64,000 nucleotides of DNA from Bermanella sp. WJH001 (lineage in GTDB: Bacteria > Pseudomonadota > Gammaproteobacteria > Pseudomonadales > Oceanobacteraceae): NCBI RefSeq assembly GCF_030070105.1, contig NZ_JASJOO010000003.1:357155-421154 (forward strand). Direction: 5' to 3'. Below are positions 31,967-43,393 of the stretch, in pieces (the stretch's first letter is position 1; each line of letters begins with the position of its first letter). The notes under the pieces are model-generated. The model worked only from the letters and a program-made list of their open reading frames with translations. It searched no databases and was not told where the DNA came from. Both the position numbers and the translations under genes were made by a program.

Positions 31967-32950
31967 TTATGCTTCCCCACTTAAACGCAAACTAACTTCA
32001 CCAGCATTGACTACTTGCATACCGCTTTGAGTTTTAAGCTGATACTCACCTTTGGAATTCACACCACAGCCTACACCGTCAATATGACCCGATGGCAAAA
32101 GCACCTTAAGCGGCTTACCAAAAAAACAATCTGCTTGATTCCACTCGTCCTGAAATGCAGCAAACCCCTTTTCATTAAACTCTTCTAATACTGTCACGAG
32201 CTCACTGACTAAAGCTGACGCTAAGTAATTTCGACCACGGGAATAACCCAGTTGTTTTAACCCTATGGCTTGCTGATCTAGGTGAGCCTGATCCTGAACA
32301 GAGACATCCAAATTAAGACCAACACCTATCACAATTTGACAGTTATCTGTCACATCACCCGTGATTTCAATTAATATCCCACCCATTTTGGCAAACAGAT
32401 GATCACCTTGCTCAGCCAAAATATCGTTGGGCCACTTTAAACCAGCTGCTTGGATACCATGTTGCTTTAAAATCTTATGAACAACTAGACCCACTACTAA
32501 GCTCAACCCTTGAATGGCAGCAATGCCCTGGCTAAAAGGCCACAACACAGAAAAATACAGATTCTTGGCAAACGGACTCAACCACTGTCGACCTCGACGC
32601 CCTCGCCCCGATGTTTGCATCTCAGCAAAACAAATATGCCTATCCGTTGTATTGCTCTCTGCCTTTTGCATCATCACGCTGTTGGTAGAATCAACACTTA
32701 GGGCAAGCTCACAACTGGCAAAGGCATCAGATGGAAAACCATGAGCCGCCATCGCCTCATGATTGAGTAATTCAACAGCGTCCGGCAGCCGATAGCCACG
32801 ACCTTTCACAGAGTGCAAAGGAATATTCAATAATTCTAGCTTTTGCAGCTGCTTCCAAATGGCTGCTCTTGATACACCCAGCGCAGAACCAAGGTCCTCA
32901 CCGGAATGAAATTGACCATCAGCTAAAATATCTAATAGCGCCTGATTCAT
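31967..32950 (-). CDS. birA: Biotin-protein ligase / biotin operon repressor BirA
   Basis: 327 aa: N-terminal winged helix (SGEDLGSALGVSRAAIWKQL) and a ligase core with SGRGRRGRQW (near 113-122) and KWPND. It biotinylates acetyl-CoA carboxylase and may repress bio genes. Operon with coaX. Confidence 0.95.
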   Translation of the reverse strand: MNQALLDILADGQFHSGEDLGSALGVSRAAIWKQLQKLELLNIPLHSVKGRGYRLPDAVELLNHEAMAAHGFPSDAFASCELALSVDSTNSVMMQKAESNTTDRHICFAEMQTSGRGRRGRQWLSPFAKNLYFSVLWPFSQGIAAIQGLSLVVGLVVHKILKQHGIQAAGLKWPNDILAEQGDHLFAKMGGILIEITGDVTDNCQIVIGVGLNLDVSVQDQAHLDQQAIGLKQLGYSRGRNYLASALVSELVTVLEEFNEKGFAAFQDEWNQADCFFGKPLKVLLPSGHIDGVGCGVNSKGEYQLKTQSGMQVVNAGEVSLRLSGEA

Positions 32951-32963
32951 AATGGCATCTCAA

Positions 32964-33332
32964 TCACTCTTCCCAAGCATCCAATACTTCCTTAGCTGCA
33001 CGAAACCCTTCTTGTGCAGCAGGCGCTCCACAATATACTTGTGCGTGCAAAAAAACAGCCGCTATTTCTTGTTTTGTCGCACCATTACGCAATGCGCCAC
33101 GGGTATGCCCTTTGATCTCCGTAGGTGCTTTCAAGGCAGTCAGCATGGCAAGTGTTACCAAGCTTCTTGTTTTAAGATCTAGGTCATCACGTAACCATGT
33201 AGCACCCCAAGCGTGCTCGTTGATATTATCTTGCATAGGTTGAGTCAACTCGTCCGCCGCATTAAGAGCGCGATCAACAAACTCATCACCCATCACTTGT
33301 CGACGGATTTGTTCACCTTTTGATTGAGACAT
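32964..33332 (-). CDS. Carboxymuconolactone decarboxylase family protein
   Basis: 122 aa with a PcaC/AhpD-type helical core: KTRSLVTLAMLTALKAPTEI, then HTRGALRNGATKQEI and LHAQVYCGAPAAQEGFRAA. The single Cys there argues against an AhpD CxxC peroxidase. No other aromatic-degradation genes are near, so substrate is open. 13 nt upstream of birA, possibly cotranscribed. Confidence 0.85.
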   Translation of the reverse strand: MSQSKGEQIRRQVMGDEFVDRALNAADELTQPMQDNINEHAWGATWLRDDLDLKTRSLVTLAMLTALKAPTEIKGHTRGALRNGATKQEIAAVFLHAQVYCGAPAAQEGFRAAKEVLDAWEE

Positions 33333-33460
33333 AAAAACCTCACAACGTTTTAATCAGCCACAATAGTAATCAAAAAAAATCGTAAAACACAGACTCCATA
33401 TTAGAATCAGCCAGACACAATTGACCTATTACAAGCTGTTATTGAAAAACAAACAGACAT

Positions 33461-33489
33461 AAAAAAACCCAGATAAATCTGGGCTTTTT
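33461..33489 (-). terminator. purA terminator
   Basis: CCCAGA/TCTGGG stem, TTTA loop, T7 on the minus strand, 14 nt after the purA stop. A T-run on the plus side makes it possibly bidirectional. Confidence 0.85.
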
Positions 33490-33502
33490 ATAATGACTAG
33501 AA

Positions 33503-34822
<1,320 letters not shown>

Positions 34823-36001
34823 TTAAAGAGTTTCCACGATCCACTGGTCATTCTTGTATACCAGTACCGAAGTGCAACCAAAGGCTGCCGGATTATCAGT
34901 ACTTGATAATCCACTAATGACTCGCTTGCCTTGTGAGCGTAGATCACTCACCACAGACCAGTCCGCATCTACCGGTGCAAAAATGCCATCCTCTGCAGAT
35001 ACTTGTTTATTTACGATTCGAACCCATTGCTTAATGTCTGCACTGAATCCGGTGGCCGCGCGTGCGCGCCCAAACACTGCGCCAGTATCGTCATAACGAC
35101 CACCTTGCGCCACAGCCTGACCATGACCTGCCACATACGCAGCAAACACCACGCCTGTGTGATAATCAAAGCCACGCAATTCAGCCAAATCAATAAAGAT
35201 ATCCACATCTTTAAAGCGTGACTGTAAAACCTGACAAATATTGTTTAGGTTTTCTAAAGAAGATGCGACATCCGCAACCTCAATCAAAGCTTTTGCTTTT
35301 TCAAGCACATCGATTGAACCATTAAGCTCAAGCAAAGAGGTAAATGCTGTTTGCAGTTTAGGCGCTTTTACATACTGCTCAACCAATAAACGGTATTCCG
35401 TTACTGACTTATTATTCAACGCCTCAAAAATCTGAACCTCTGCCTGCTCACTTAACTGAGCAGCATCAACCAAGGCTTTGTAAATGCCCACATGCCCCAA
35501 ATCTAAATGAACCTGAGACAGGCCAACACCATCCATACTGGATAATAATAAAGATAAGATCTCAACATCTGCGCAAGGTGCAGATTCACCAAAAAGCTCC
35601 GCACCAATCAACATTGGAGCGCGACTGCTTAATAAAGACTTAGCACGGGTGTGTAAAACAGAACCGCAATAACTTAAACGGTTCACACCCTCTTTAGCCC
35701 AACTATGGGCATCCATACGCGCAACTTGTGGCGTAATGTCAGCACTTACACCCATTAAACGACCCGTTAACTGATCGGTCACTTTGAACGTATGTAAGTT
35801 TAGGTCACTACCAACACCTGTTAGTAATGACTCAAGGAATTCTAACTGCGGCGGAACGACCAGCTCATACCCCCAATTAGAAAACGTATCTAATAAGGTA
35901 CGACGCATGGCTTCAAGCTGCTTTGCCTCTGGAGGCAAGAGTTCTTCGATACCGTCGGGCAACAACCAGCGATCGGCTTGATTCATACTGAACTCGCTCA
36001 T
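34823..36001 (-). CDS. hisZ: ATP phosphoribosyltransferase regulatory subunit
   Basis: 392-aa HisRS-like paralog lacking the anticodon-binding domain. It forms an octamer with short HisG (not in window) and confers histidine feedback. N-terminus LLPDGIEELLPPEA and motif GFDYHTGVVFAAY (near 275) are typical. Confidence 0.94.
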   Translation of the reverse strand: MSEFSMNQADRWLLPDGIEELLPPEAKQLEAMRRTLLDTFSNWGYELVVPPQLEFLESLLTGVGSDLNLHTFKVTDQLTGRLMGVSADITPQVARMDAHSWAKEGVNRLSYCGSVLHTRAKSLLSSRAPMLIGAELFGESAPCADVEILSLLLSSMDGVGLSQVHLDLGHVGIYKALVDAAQLSEQAEVQIFEALNNKSVTEYRLLVEQYVKAPKLQTAFTSLLELNGSIDVLEKAKALIEVADVASSLENLNNICQVLQSRFKDVDIFIDLAELRGFDYHTGVVFAAYVAGHGQAVAQGGRYDDTGAVFGRARAATGFSADIKQWVRIVNKQVSAEDGIFAPVDADWSVVSDLRSQGKRVISGLSSTDNPAAFGCTSVLVYKNDQWIVETL

Positions 36002-36003
36002 CT

Positions 36004-36204
36004 CTAGGTAACTATTATTAAAAGCCCTACACCACAGAGCATACTCACAAGGCCAACTATCCGCATTGTATTGTCGTTCATGGTGGCCATTTGCACCACC
36101 AAGCGACGCCAGCGACTAGGGTAAAGAAAAGGGACTATCCCCTCCAGTACCAAGACTAGGCTAAATGCGATTAGAATTTGCTGCCAAACAGAGCTGTCTA
36201 TCAT
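36004..36204 (-). CDS. DUF2065 (YjeT-like) small membrane protein
   Basis: 66 aa from the ATG at 36204: MIDSSVWQQILIAFSLVLVLEG, then PFLYPSRWRR, then a second TM helix. This matches E. coli YjeT in size and layout, so the longer upstream frame is rejected although the ribosome-binding site is weak. Found between hflC and hisZ in many gammaproteobacteria. Function unknown. Confidence 0.85.
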   Translation of the reverse strand: MIDSSVWQQILIAFSLVLVLEGIVPFLYPSRWRRLVVQMATMNDNTMRIVGLVSMLCGVGLLIIVT

Positions 36205-36267
36205 AAGGGTCACTACATAAGCGCTTATATCGTCCTGATTTTGCGCTATCCCATGCTTCCTGCACAT

Positions 36268-36296
36268 AAAAAAACCGGGGATTTAGCCCGGTTTTG
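36268..36296 (-). terminator. Terminator upstream of DUF2065-hisZ-purA
   Basis: AACCGGG / CCCGGTT-type stem with T7 on the minus strand, separating the hfl operon from DUF2065. Confidence 0.75.
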
Positions 36297-36327
36297 CGAA
36301 TTCTACACGGTTTTTAGCGAAAGAAGA

Positions 36328-36428
36328 AGTCGGGTGTCAGGGGTCGGACGTCGGGAGTACCATGCTGCAACGAAAAAGGCCCGCGAATGCGGGCCTAACT
36401 CCAGACGTCTGTCGTCAGACCTCCGACT
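36328..36428. repeat. Imperfect long inverted repeat around hflC terminator
   Basis: Left arm 36328-36358 and right arm 36398-36428 are 31 nt each and pair at about 23 positions. Both are built from GTC(A/G)GACGTC-like words. The strong terminator at 36373-36395 sits in the loop. Resembles a REP/BIME-type intergenic element. Confidence 0.7.
36373..36395 (-). terminator. hflC terminator
   Basis: GGCCCGC-ATTC-GCGGGCC followed by T5 on the minus strand, about 35 nt after the hflC stop. Confidence 0.9.
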
Positions 36429-36430
36429 TG

Positions 36431-37303
36431 TTACTTGCCCTTGGTGCTCTTCATATACTTGAAGAAGTCACTATCAGGCTTTAGCAGTAATACGTCTTCT
36501 TGGCCATTGAAGGTTTCTTCATAGGCTTTCAAAGAACGGGTAAACGCATAGAACTCAGGATCACGATTAAAGGCTTTTGCATAAACAGCCGACGCAATTG
36601 CATCACCTTCACCACGGGTCACTTCAGACTCTTTGTAGGCATTGGCCACCAAAACTGTCTTTTGACGATCCGCATCAGCACGAATACCTTCCGCCAACTC
36701 TTTACCTTGTGAACGCAATTCACGAGCTTCACGCTCACGCTCAGCAGACATACGACGGTAAACGTTGTTCATCAGGTCATCCGGTAGATCAATACCTTTA
36801 ACGCGCGTATCTAAAATCTTAATACCAAACTGACTTTCAGACTGCTCGTTTAAGATTTTAGTTAAATGCAGCATTAATTCGTCACGCTCACCGGACACAA
36901 CTTCTTGTACGGTACGGTTAGCGAACTCAGCACGAATACCATCGTTTACTAAGTTTGCAACCAGTGCAGCGGCTCTCCAGCGATCACCTGAAGTTGCTTT
37001 ATAGAAGTCACGAACATTTTCGATTCTCCACTTAACAAAGCTATCAACGATTAAGAATTTTTTACCCGCTGTTAAGAAACGCTCAGGACGCGCATCCAAA
37101 GTTAAAATACGAGCATCGAATTTTTTAACGTTATCAATCATTGGGACTTTAATGTGAATCCCTGGTTGAATGTCGTCTTCAATGATCTCACCGAAACGCA
37201 ACTTAATGGCACGTTCAGTTTCATTCACCATATAAACACTAGAGAAACCCACTAGCACAATAACAACAGCAATCACGCTGAGGAAAATAGACTTAGGACT
37301 CAT
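36431..37303 (-). CDS. hflC: HflC, SPFH protease modulator
   Basis: 290 aa, one N-terminal TM helix then an SPFH/band-7 domain, ending in LLLKPDSDFFKYMKSTKGK. It forms a membrane complex with HflK that encloses FtsH. The start overlaps the hflK stop by one base. Confidence 0.96.
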   Translation of the reverse strand: MSPKSIFLSVIAVVIVLVGFSSVYMVNETERAIKLRFGEIIEDDIQPGIHIKVPMIDNVKKFDARILTLDARPERFLTAGKKFLIVDSFVKWRIENVRDFYKATSGDRWRAAALVANLVNDGIRAEFANRTVQEVVSGERDELMLHLTKILNEQSESQFGIKILDTRVKGIDLPDDLMNNVYRRMSAEREREARELRSQGKELAEGIRADADRQKTVLVANAYKESEVTRGEGDAIASAVYAKAFNRDPEFYAFTRSLKAYEETFNGQEDVLLLKPDSDFFKYMKSTKGK

Positions 37304-38463
37304 TAGCGACCCTCCCTAACACGACCGGCTTGACGCTGACGCAACTCTTCAACTACTTGATCAGCAATGCCAGATATATCCGCGTTAGAGGCAGCACCTG
37401 ACTCACGAGCACCTCGGCTTGATTCCATGATCTTATCTAACGGCAGATACATCATGTTATTGCCACCCTCAACATCCACAAGCACTTTGCTGGCATTACC
37501 ATAAACTTTACTGATGCTATCAAGATACAAACGCTCACGTGTGACCGTTGGCGCTTTACGATATTCCGCATGCAGCTTCACAAAACGATCCGCTTCACCT
37601 TCTGCTTGAGCAATTACTTGCTCTTTATAAGCATTGGCTTCTTCAAGCATACGCTGCGCTTTACCACGGGCCTCAGGCACAATGGTATTGGCATAGGCTT
37701 CTGCTTCATTCACGTAACGTTCTTTATCTAACTTAGCGCTTTGCACATCATCAAATGCGGCTTTTACTTGTTGTGGCGCTGTTGCATCTTTGATGTTTAC
37801 CTTATCAACCTCAATACCGGTTTGATAATTACGCATATAATTTTGCAGACGATCACGCACATTACCTGCAAGTAAGGTACGACCACTGGTTAGGATTGGG
37901 TCCATGTTAGTGCTACCCACTTCGTGACGAAGGGCAGATTCAGCCGCATGAATTAAAGATTGCTCAGGGTCTTCAACACGCAATGAGAAAGACACTGGAT
38001 CAACCACTCGATATTGAACGTTCATGGCTACTTCAACCACGTTTTCGTCTTGAGTTAGCATTAACTCTTTTAACTCTGCGTTACGCACGTTGGTCACATT
38101 AACCGGAGTTACTATTTCAATGAACGGTATAACAAAACGTAAACCTGGCTCTAGTGTGCGGTCGTATTTACCAACACTCAACACAACACCACGTTGCTGT
38201 TCGTCAATTGTGTAAACGGATTTAAAACCCAGTACCACAATCACAAAAAGAAGGATCAAACCAAAAAAGCCACCAGCACCTGGGCCGCTGTTTTTTGATC
38301 CACCGGAACCGTTTGATTTTTTACCACCAAACATGCCGTTTAATTTATCCATTAACTGTTTTAGGGCTTCATCTAAATCAGGTGGCTGATTATTGCCACC
38401 ACGATTATTATTTCCCCACGGGTCTTTGTCGTTATTACCGCCACCCGGCTCATTCCAAGCCAT
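37303..38463 (-). CDS. hflK: HflK, SPFH protease modulator
   Basis: 386 aa. Gly/Asn-rich cytoplasmic start (MAWNEPGGGNNDKDPWG), TM helix near 68-84, SPFH domain with FVIPFIEIVTPVNVTNVRN, and a long helical stretch with EARGKAQRMLEEANAYKEQV. Partner of HflC. Confidence 0.96.
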   Translation of the reverse strand: MAWNEPGGGNNDKDPWGNNNRGGNNQPPDLDEALKQLMDKLNGMFGGKKSNGSGGSKNSGPGAGGFFGLILLFVIVVLGFKSVYTIDEQQRGVVLSVGKYDRTLEPGLRFVIPFIEIVTPVNVTNVRNAELKELMLTQDENVVEVAMNVQYRVVDPVSFSLRVEDPEQSLIHAAESALRHEVGSTNMDPILTSGRTLLAGNVRDRLQNYMRNYQTGIEVDKVNIKDATAPQQVKAAFDDVQSAKLDKERYVNEAEAYANTIVPEARGKAQRMLEEANAYKEQVIAQAEGEADRFVKLHAEYRKAPTVTRERLYLDSISKVYGNASKVLVDVEGGNNMMYLPLDKIMESSRGARESGAASNADISGIADQVVEELRQRQAGRVREGR

Positions 38464-38540
38464 AAGAACTCCATTTGTTAGTTCGTATCAATGAAATCAT
38501 AACTGTTTGTTTTTTTGGTTGCGACAAACAGTTTAATTAT

Positions 38541-39848
38541 TTACTGCCAAAATTCTTTTTCTTGAGGAATATATCGCTCAGCAGGAATGCCCGCACGAGA
38601 AAGTATTTTAAGCATATCTTCTTTTTCTATACGCACATCTAGGACAAACTGACCATTTTCATCAACAGTTTCATTTAAAACTGCACCATGGTCATACAAC
38701 AATGCACGCAATTGGCCGTCTTTAGGACTCAACTCTATACTTTGTTCGAACAAATTGCTGGTAAGAATTTCGCCAATCACCTGATTGATCAACTCTAAGC
38801 CATCACCTGTCTTAGCACTCACCCAAACACGCCATGGCATGCCGGACTCATCACGGTCGATACGCGCTCTTTGACCAGGCAATAAATCCGCCTTATTAAA
38901 TACTTGAAGTGTTGGTCGATCTAATGAGTCAATCTCATCTAGAACAATCTCAACTTGCTCCATATTTAACGCACGATCATCATCCGCACAGTCAATCACA
39001 TGCAGCAATAAATCGGCTTCGCGGGTTTCTTGCAACGTAGCTTTAAAGGCTTCGACCAACTTGTGAGGAAGGTGGCGAATAAAACCTACAGTATCGACCA
39101 AAACCACTTCACCCAAGCCTTGTACAGGCAAGCGGCGCAACGTTGGATCCAGCGTTGCAAACAACTGGTCAGCAGCATAAACCTCAGCATTTGTGAGGGC
39201 ATTAAATAGTGTGGACTTGCCCGCATTGGTATAACCCACTAATGATACGGTGGGTATGTCTGAACGCTTACGTGCTCGGCGACTCTGGTCACGTTGGGTT
39301 TGTACTTTTTGTAGGCGCTTGTAAATCAGCTTTTCACGATCTTTTAATAAGCGGCGGTCACTCTCTAATTGAGTTTCACCAGTACCACGCATACCAATAC
39401 CACCCTTCTGGCGGTCAAGGTGACTCCAACCATGTACAAGTCGAGTTGCTTGGTACTGCAATTGAGCCAATTCAACTTGCAACTTACCTTCATAGGTACG
39501 TGCACGCAGAGCAAAAATATCCAGAATCAGACCTGTACGGTCAATCACTCGGCATTCTAATGCGGCTTCTAGGTTACGTTGTTGGCTTGGGGAGAGAGCA
39601 TGGTTAAACAGGACCAGTTCCGCTTCACAGAATTCCACTGCTTCACGTACTTCTTCAAGTTTACCCTTGCCAATATAGGTTTTAGGGTCGGGGGCTTTAC
39701 GAGAGCCAGTAATAAGGGCTAACGCCGCACCACCAGCACTGCGTACTAATTCTTCAAATTCACGAGGATCTTCCCTTTCTTCACCTTCAGGAAAATCAAT
39801 GTGGACCAGTACTGCACCTTCGCCACTTTCAGGACGATCAAAAAACAA
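38541..39848 (-). CDS. hflX: GTPase HflX (ribosome rescue/splitting)
   Basis: 435 aa from a TTG (GAGG upstream), giving MFFDRPESGEGAVLVHID as in other HflX. N-terminal HflX domain with TYIGKGKLEEV, basic helix QTQRDQSRRARKRSD, G1 GYTNAGKST (near 206), DTVGF and NKAD. It splits ribosomes under stress. Between hfq and hflK as usual. Confidence 0.96.
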   Translation of the reverse strand: MFFDRPESGEGAVLVHIDFPEGEEREDPREFEELVRSAGGAALALITGSRKAPDPKTYIGKGKLEEVREAVEFCEAELVLFNHALSPSQQRNLEAALECRVIDRTGLILDIFALRARTYEGKLQVELAQLQYQATRLVHGWSHLDRQKGGIGMRGTGETQLESDRRLLKDREKLIYKRLQKVQTQRDQSRRARKRSDIPTVSLVGYTNAGKSTLFNALTNAEVYAADQLFATLDPTLRRLPVQGLGEVVLVDTVGFIRHLPHKLVEAFKATLQETREADLLLHVIDCADDDRALNMEQVEIVLDEIDSLDRPTLQVFNKADLLPGQRARIDRDESGMPWRVWVSAKTGDGLELINQVIGEILTSNLFEQSIELSPKDGQLRALLYDHGAVLNETVDENGQFVLDVRIEKEDMLKILSRAGIPAERYIPQEKEFWQ

Positions 39849-39984
39849 GGCCTACCTCAATCTTTAACAATATCGCCCACTGTGGTGCACGATTGCAGGC
39901 ACAAACAAGCGAAGTAATAGCAAAATAGCTCGCACAATAGACAGCATACGCCGCATATCGTTCGAGCTATTTTGGATAATTCGA

Positions 39985-40221
39985 TTATTCTTCGTCTTTT
40001 TCTGTCGGCGCTAGGCGAACATTACGTGAAGGCACAACCGTCGAAATGGCATGTTTATAAACCATTTGGCTAACGGTGTTTTTCAACACGATGACGAACT
40101 GATCAAATGACTCAACCTGACCTTGCAGTTTGATGCCATTAACCAAGAAAATAGATACAGGAATACGTTCTTTACGAAGCGCATTCAGGTAAGGGTCTTG
40201 TAGGGAGTGCCCTTTTGACAT
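39985..40221 (-). CDS. hfq: RNA chaperone Hfq
   Basis: 78 aa Sm-like hexamer subunit that pairs sRNAs with mRNAs. [19 protein letters not shown] (Sm1) and [10 protein letters not shown] (Sm2) are intact; the C-terminal tail is short and acidic. Confidence 0.97.
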   Translation of the reverse strand: MSKGHSLQDPYLNALRKERIPVSIFLVNGIKLQGQVESFDQFVIVLKNTVSQMVYKHAISTVVPSRNVRLAPTEKDEE

Positions 40222-40295
40222 TATTTTTATCTCCTAATGATTGAGCTAATCGCCCATGCCCTATGCAAATGTGCGCGGACTATGCCACAACTATG

Positions 40296-40437
40296 GCCTC
40301 GGATTCCACTATTTTCAAGGCAGAAGGCGCTAACTTTAACGCTTTCGTCATAAATCAATGGCATATTGCCAACCATTTATTCAGCCTCGGATTAACCACT
40401 TTCAAAACACAAAGGGTTAACTTTAGTATTTTTGTGT
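40296..40437. repeat. Diverged 54-nt direct duplication, hfq-miaA spacer
   Basis: Segments 40296-40349 and 40384-40437 both begin GCCTCGGATT and share blocks such as TTTCAA and TAACTTTA at matching positions, 88 nt apart. Otherwise the spacer is featureless. Confidence 0.55.
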
Positions 40438-40504
40438 AAAACACCGGCAGCATAACAGACTATTAGGCGGGATTCGGCCAATTTAGTTCATTCATCACAA
40501 AACA

Positions 40505-41461
40505 CTATGTTGCCTGCAATGATGGAATTTCGGACTTTAAAATAACTAATGCGGATTCCACCAACTTAGGGTCTTCACTTTCAAGCCAATGCAAGTTTTC
40601 CCAACTGCGCAGCCAAGTCACTTGGCGTTTGGCTAACTGGCGAGTGGCCACCACACCTTTAAAAATCATATCGTCATAACTTAACTGTCCATCCAAGTAT
40701 TCCCATACCTGACGATAACCCACCGCGCGAATGGCGGGTAAATTTTCGTGTAAGTCATCACGCTGATAAAGTGCGCGTACTTCATCTACAAAACCATCTT
40801 TTAACATTTGCTCAAAACGTTGCTCTATTCGTTCATGCAAGGTTTTGCGCTCTTTCGGACAAATGGCAAATTGCACCACTTGATAAGGGATACTTTTTTG
40901 CTGCTGCTGCGCCCATAGCTCTGTCAGGGTTTTACCTGTTACACGATATACCTCTAATGCCCGCTGCACTCGCTGAGGATCATTAGGATTAAGTCTTGCA
41001 GCCGATTCAGGGTCAACTTGAGCTAATTGCTCGTGAATGGCAGGCCAACCTTTTTCTAAGGCTTCTTCTTCAATTTGTTTGCGAACGGTTTCATCAGCTT
41101 CTGGTAAATCTGCTGCCCCTTCTAACAAAAATTTAAAGTAGAGCATGGTGCCACCCACTAAAACCGGAATATTCCCTCTTGCGGTCACATCTGCCATGAC
41201 ACGTAAAACATCTTCCCGAAAATCTGCCGCACTGTAAGGCTCAGATGGATCACGAATATCAATAAGATGATGAGGGTATTGAGCCAATTCTTGGGCGGTG
41301 GGTTTTGCTGTGCCGATGTTCATGTCTTTATAAACAAGCGCACTATCAACACTAATTAATTCACATGGCAGTTCATCATACAATGCGCACGCCAAAGCCG
41401 TCTTGCCAGAGGCCGTGGGCCCCATAATAAAAATAGCGGGTGGTAATGGAGTCTGTGACAT
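40505..41461 (-). CDS. miaA: tRNA dimethylallyltransferase
   Basis: 318 aa, adds the dimethylallyl group to A37 of UNN-reading tRNAs. P-loop [16 protein letters not shown] (near 11-26) and [17 protein letters not shown] are diagnostic. The start overlaps the mutL stop (TAATG). Confidence 0.97.
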   Translation of the reverse strand: MSQTPLPPAIFIMGPTASGKTALACALYDELPCELISVDSALVYKDMNIGTAKPTAQELAQYPHHLIDIRDPSEPYSAADFREDVLRVMADVTARGNIPVLVGGTMLYFKFLLEGAADLPEADETVRKQIEEEALEKGWPAIHEQLAQVDPESAARLNPNDPQRVQRALEVYRVTGKTLTELWAQQQQKSIPYQVVQFAICPKERKTLHERIEQRFEQMLKDGFVDEVRALYQRDDLHENLPAIRAVGYRQVWEYLDGQLSYDDMIFKGVVATRQLAKRQVTWLRSWENLHWLESEDPKLVESALVILKSEIPSLQAT

Positions 41462-43359
41462 TATTGACCACGCATAAATAGTTTATCGAGTTCTTTCATG
41501 GATAGTTGTGTCCACGTTGGTCGGCCATGGTTGCACTGGCCACTGCGCTCGGTGATTTCCATGTCACGTAATAAACCATTCATTTCGGCAATGGTTAATT
41601 GGCGATTGGCTCGCACCGAGCCATGACACGCCATGCTTGATAACACTTCATTACGGAACTCTGTCATATGACGGGAGCCACCATGCTGGCGATAATCTTC
41701 AAGCACTTTTACCACTAATGCCTCACTGTTAGCACTGCGTAATAACACCGGCATTTGACGAATCACCAAGCTTTCCGGCCCTAAGCGTTCTAACTGAAAA
41801 CCAAGTTTTGATAACTCCTGCTCTTGCTGCTCGGCGATATCTGCTTGCTCTTGGCTGACATGAATGGTTTCTGGCACTAACAAAGGTTGTGACGCGATAC
41901 CTTGTTCATCATAGGCGACTTTTAAACGCTCATAAGTAATGCGTTCATGGGCCGCGTGCATGTCCACCACAATTAAGCCATGTTCGCTTTGCGACAAAAT
42001 AAACACACCGTGTAATTGAGCAATGGCATAACCCAAAGGTGGAATGACTTTATCCCCAGCGCCATTTACATCCATAGTTGGCATAACTGAATTATTTGGC
42101 AATGGCTGAGAAAACGGCGAGCCTATTTGTGAGCCTTCATTAACAGGGCCACCTTGATGCAATTGACCATAGCGATTCATTTGTTCTTGTACTTGGCCTG
42201 GTTGAATACCTTGAGCGGCATAATTATTTTGCCAAGGATTTCCCGCAACCTGAGCTTGTTGAAGCTGTATATTATTTTGTCCGGCAAATTCGCCAGCGGC
42301 GATACCGCTAACTTGCGGCTGGCTATGTAATTGCGCATCTGGCTCTGGGGCCTCAGGGCGAACTTCACCTAAGGCTTTATGTAATGAACGGAATAAAAAA
42401 TCATGCACTAAACGTCCATCACGAAAACGGACTTCATGTTTGGTTGGGTGCACGTTCACATCCACCAGCGCTGCATCTAATTCAAGGTACAAAACAAAGG
42501 CGCTATGACGTCCGTGATACAACACATCTTGATACGCTTGACGGATGGCATGTGCCACCAATTTATCACGTACGATTCGGCCATTTACAAAAAAGTATTG
42601 CATGTCGGCTTGGCTGCGACTAAACGTCGGCAAACCCACCCAGCCCCATAATCTTAAACCTGCCCCTTCCATTTCGATGCTCACCGCTTCTTTCATGAAC
42701 TGAGCACTTAACAAGCTGGCCACGCGTTTTTCTTTATCAAATTCTGATGTACACGGGCGTAAGCTGTGAATCACTTTTTGATTATGACGTAATTGAAACG
42801 ACACATCGTAACGGCTTAGGGCCATGCGCTTAACCACTTCTTCTAAATGGTTAAATTCGGTTTTTTCGGTACGCAGAAATTTACGACGGGCAGGTGTATT
42901 AAAAAATAAGTCGCGCATTTCGATGGTGGTGCCCACTGGGTGTGCACAGGGTTTCACCTCGGTGGCCATGTCGCGGCCTTCTGCCTGGACTTGCCAAGCT
43001 TCTTCGCTTTCTTGTTCATGAGAGCTTAAAACCAAGCGCGAAACCGATGCAATAGAAGCTAAAGCCTCACCACGAAAACCCAAACTTTGTACCGATTCTA
43101 AATCATCAAGATCTTTGATTTTACTGGTGGCATGGCGGCTCAACGAAAGAGGAAGATCATCTTTTTCAATGCCAAAACCATTATCGCGAATACGGATTAA
43201 TTTCACTCCGCCTTGTTCAACGTCTACTTCGATACGAGTAGCGCCGGCATCTAAGCTATTTTCAACTAACTCCTTCACCACGTTAGCTGGGCGCTCGACT
43301 ACTTCACCAGCGGCAATTTGGTTAGCAAGACGAGGACTTAAAACTTCTATACGTTTCAT
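41461..43359 (-). CDS. mutL: DNA mismatch repair protein MutL
   Basis: 632 aa GHKL ATPase. [20 protein letters not shown] (near 21-40) and [15 protein letters not shown] at the N-terminus; Gln/Pro-rich linker about 345-425; C-terminal dimerisation domain with [20 protein letters not shown]. No DQHAxxE(X)4E endonuclease motif, as in MutH/Dam-type MutLs. Confidence 0.97.
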   Translation of the reverse strand: MKRIEVLSPRLANQIAAGEVVERPANVVKELVENSLDAGATRIEVDVEQGGVKLIRIRDNGFGIEKDDLPLSLSRHATSKIKDLDDLESVQSLGFRGEALASIASVSRLVLSSHEQESEEAWQVQAEGRDMATEVKPCAHPVGTTIEMRDLFFNTPARRKFLRTEKTEFNHLEEVVKRMALSRYDVSFQLRHNQKVIHSLRPCTSEFDKEKRVASLLSAQFMKEAVSIEMEGAGLRLWGWVGLPTFSRSQADMQYFFVNGRIVRDKLVAHAIRQAYQDVLYHGRHSAFVLYLELDAALVDVNVHPTKHEVRFRDGRLVHDFLFRSLHKALGEVRPEAPEPDAQLHSQPQVSGIAAGEFAGQNNIQLQQAQVAGNPWQNNYAAQGIQPGQVQEQMNRYGQLHQGGPVNEGSQIGSPFSQPLPNNSVMPTMDVNGAGDKVIPPLGYAIAQLHGVFILSQSEHGLIVVDMHAAHERITYERLKVAYDEQGIASQPLLVPETIHVSQEQADIAEQQEQELSKLGFQLERLGPESLVIRQMPVLLRSANSEALVVKVLEDYRQHGGSRHMTEFRNEVLSSMACHGSVRANRQLTIAEMNGLLRDMEITERSGQCNHGRPTWTQLSMKELDKLFMRGQ

Positions 43360-43393
43360 GGTGTTCTTTTCGAATTAGATGATTTTCCAGCGC

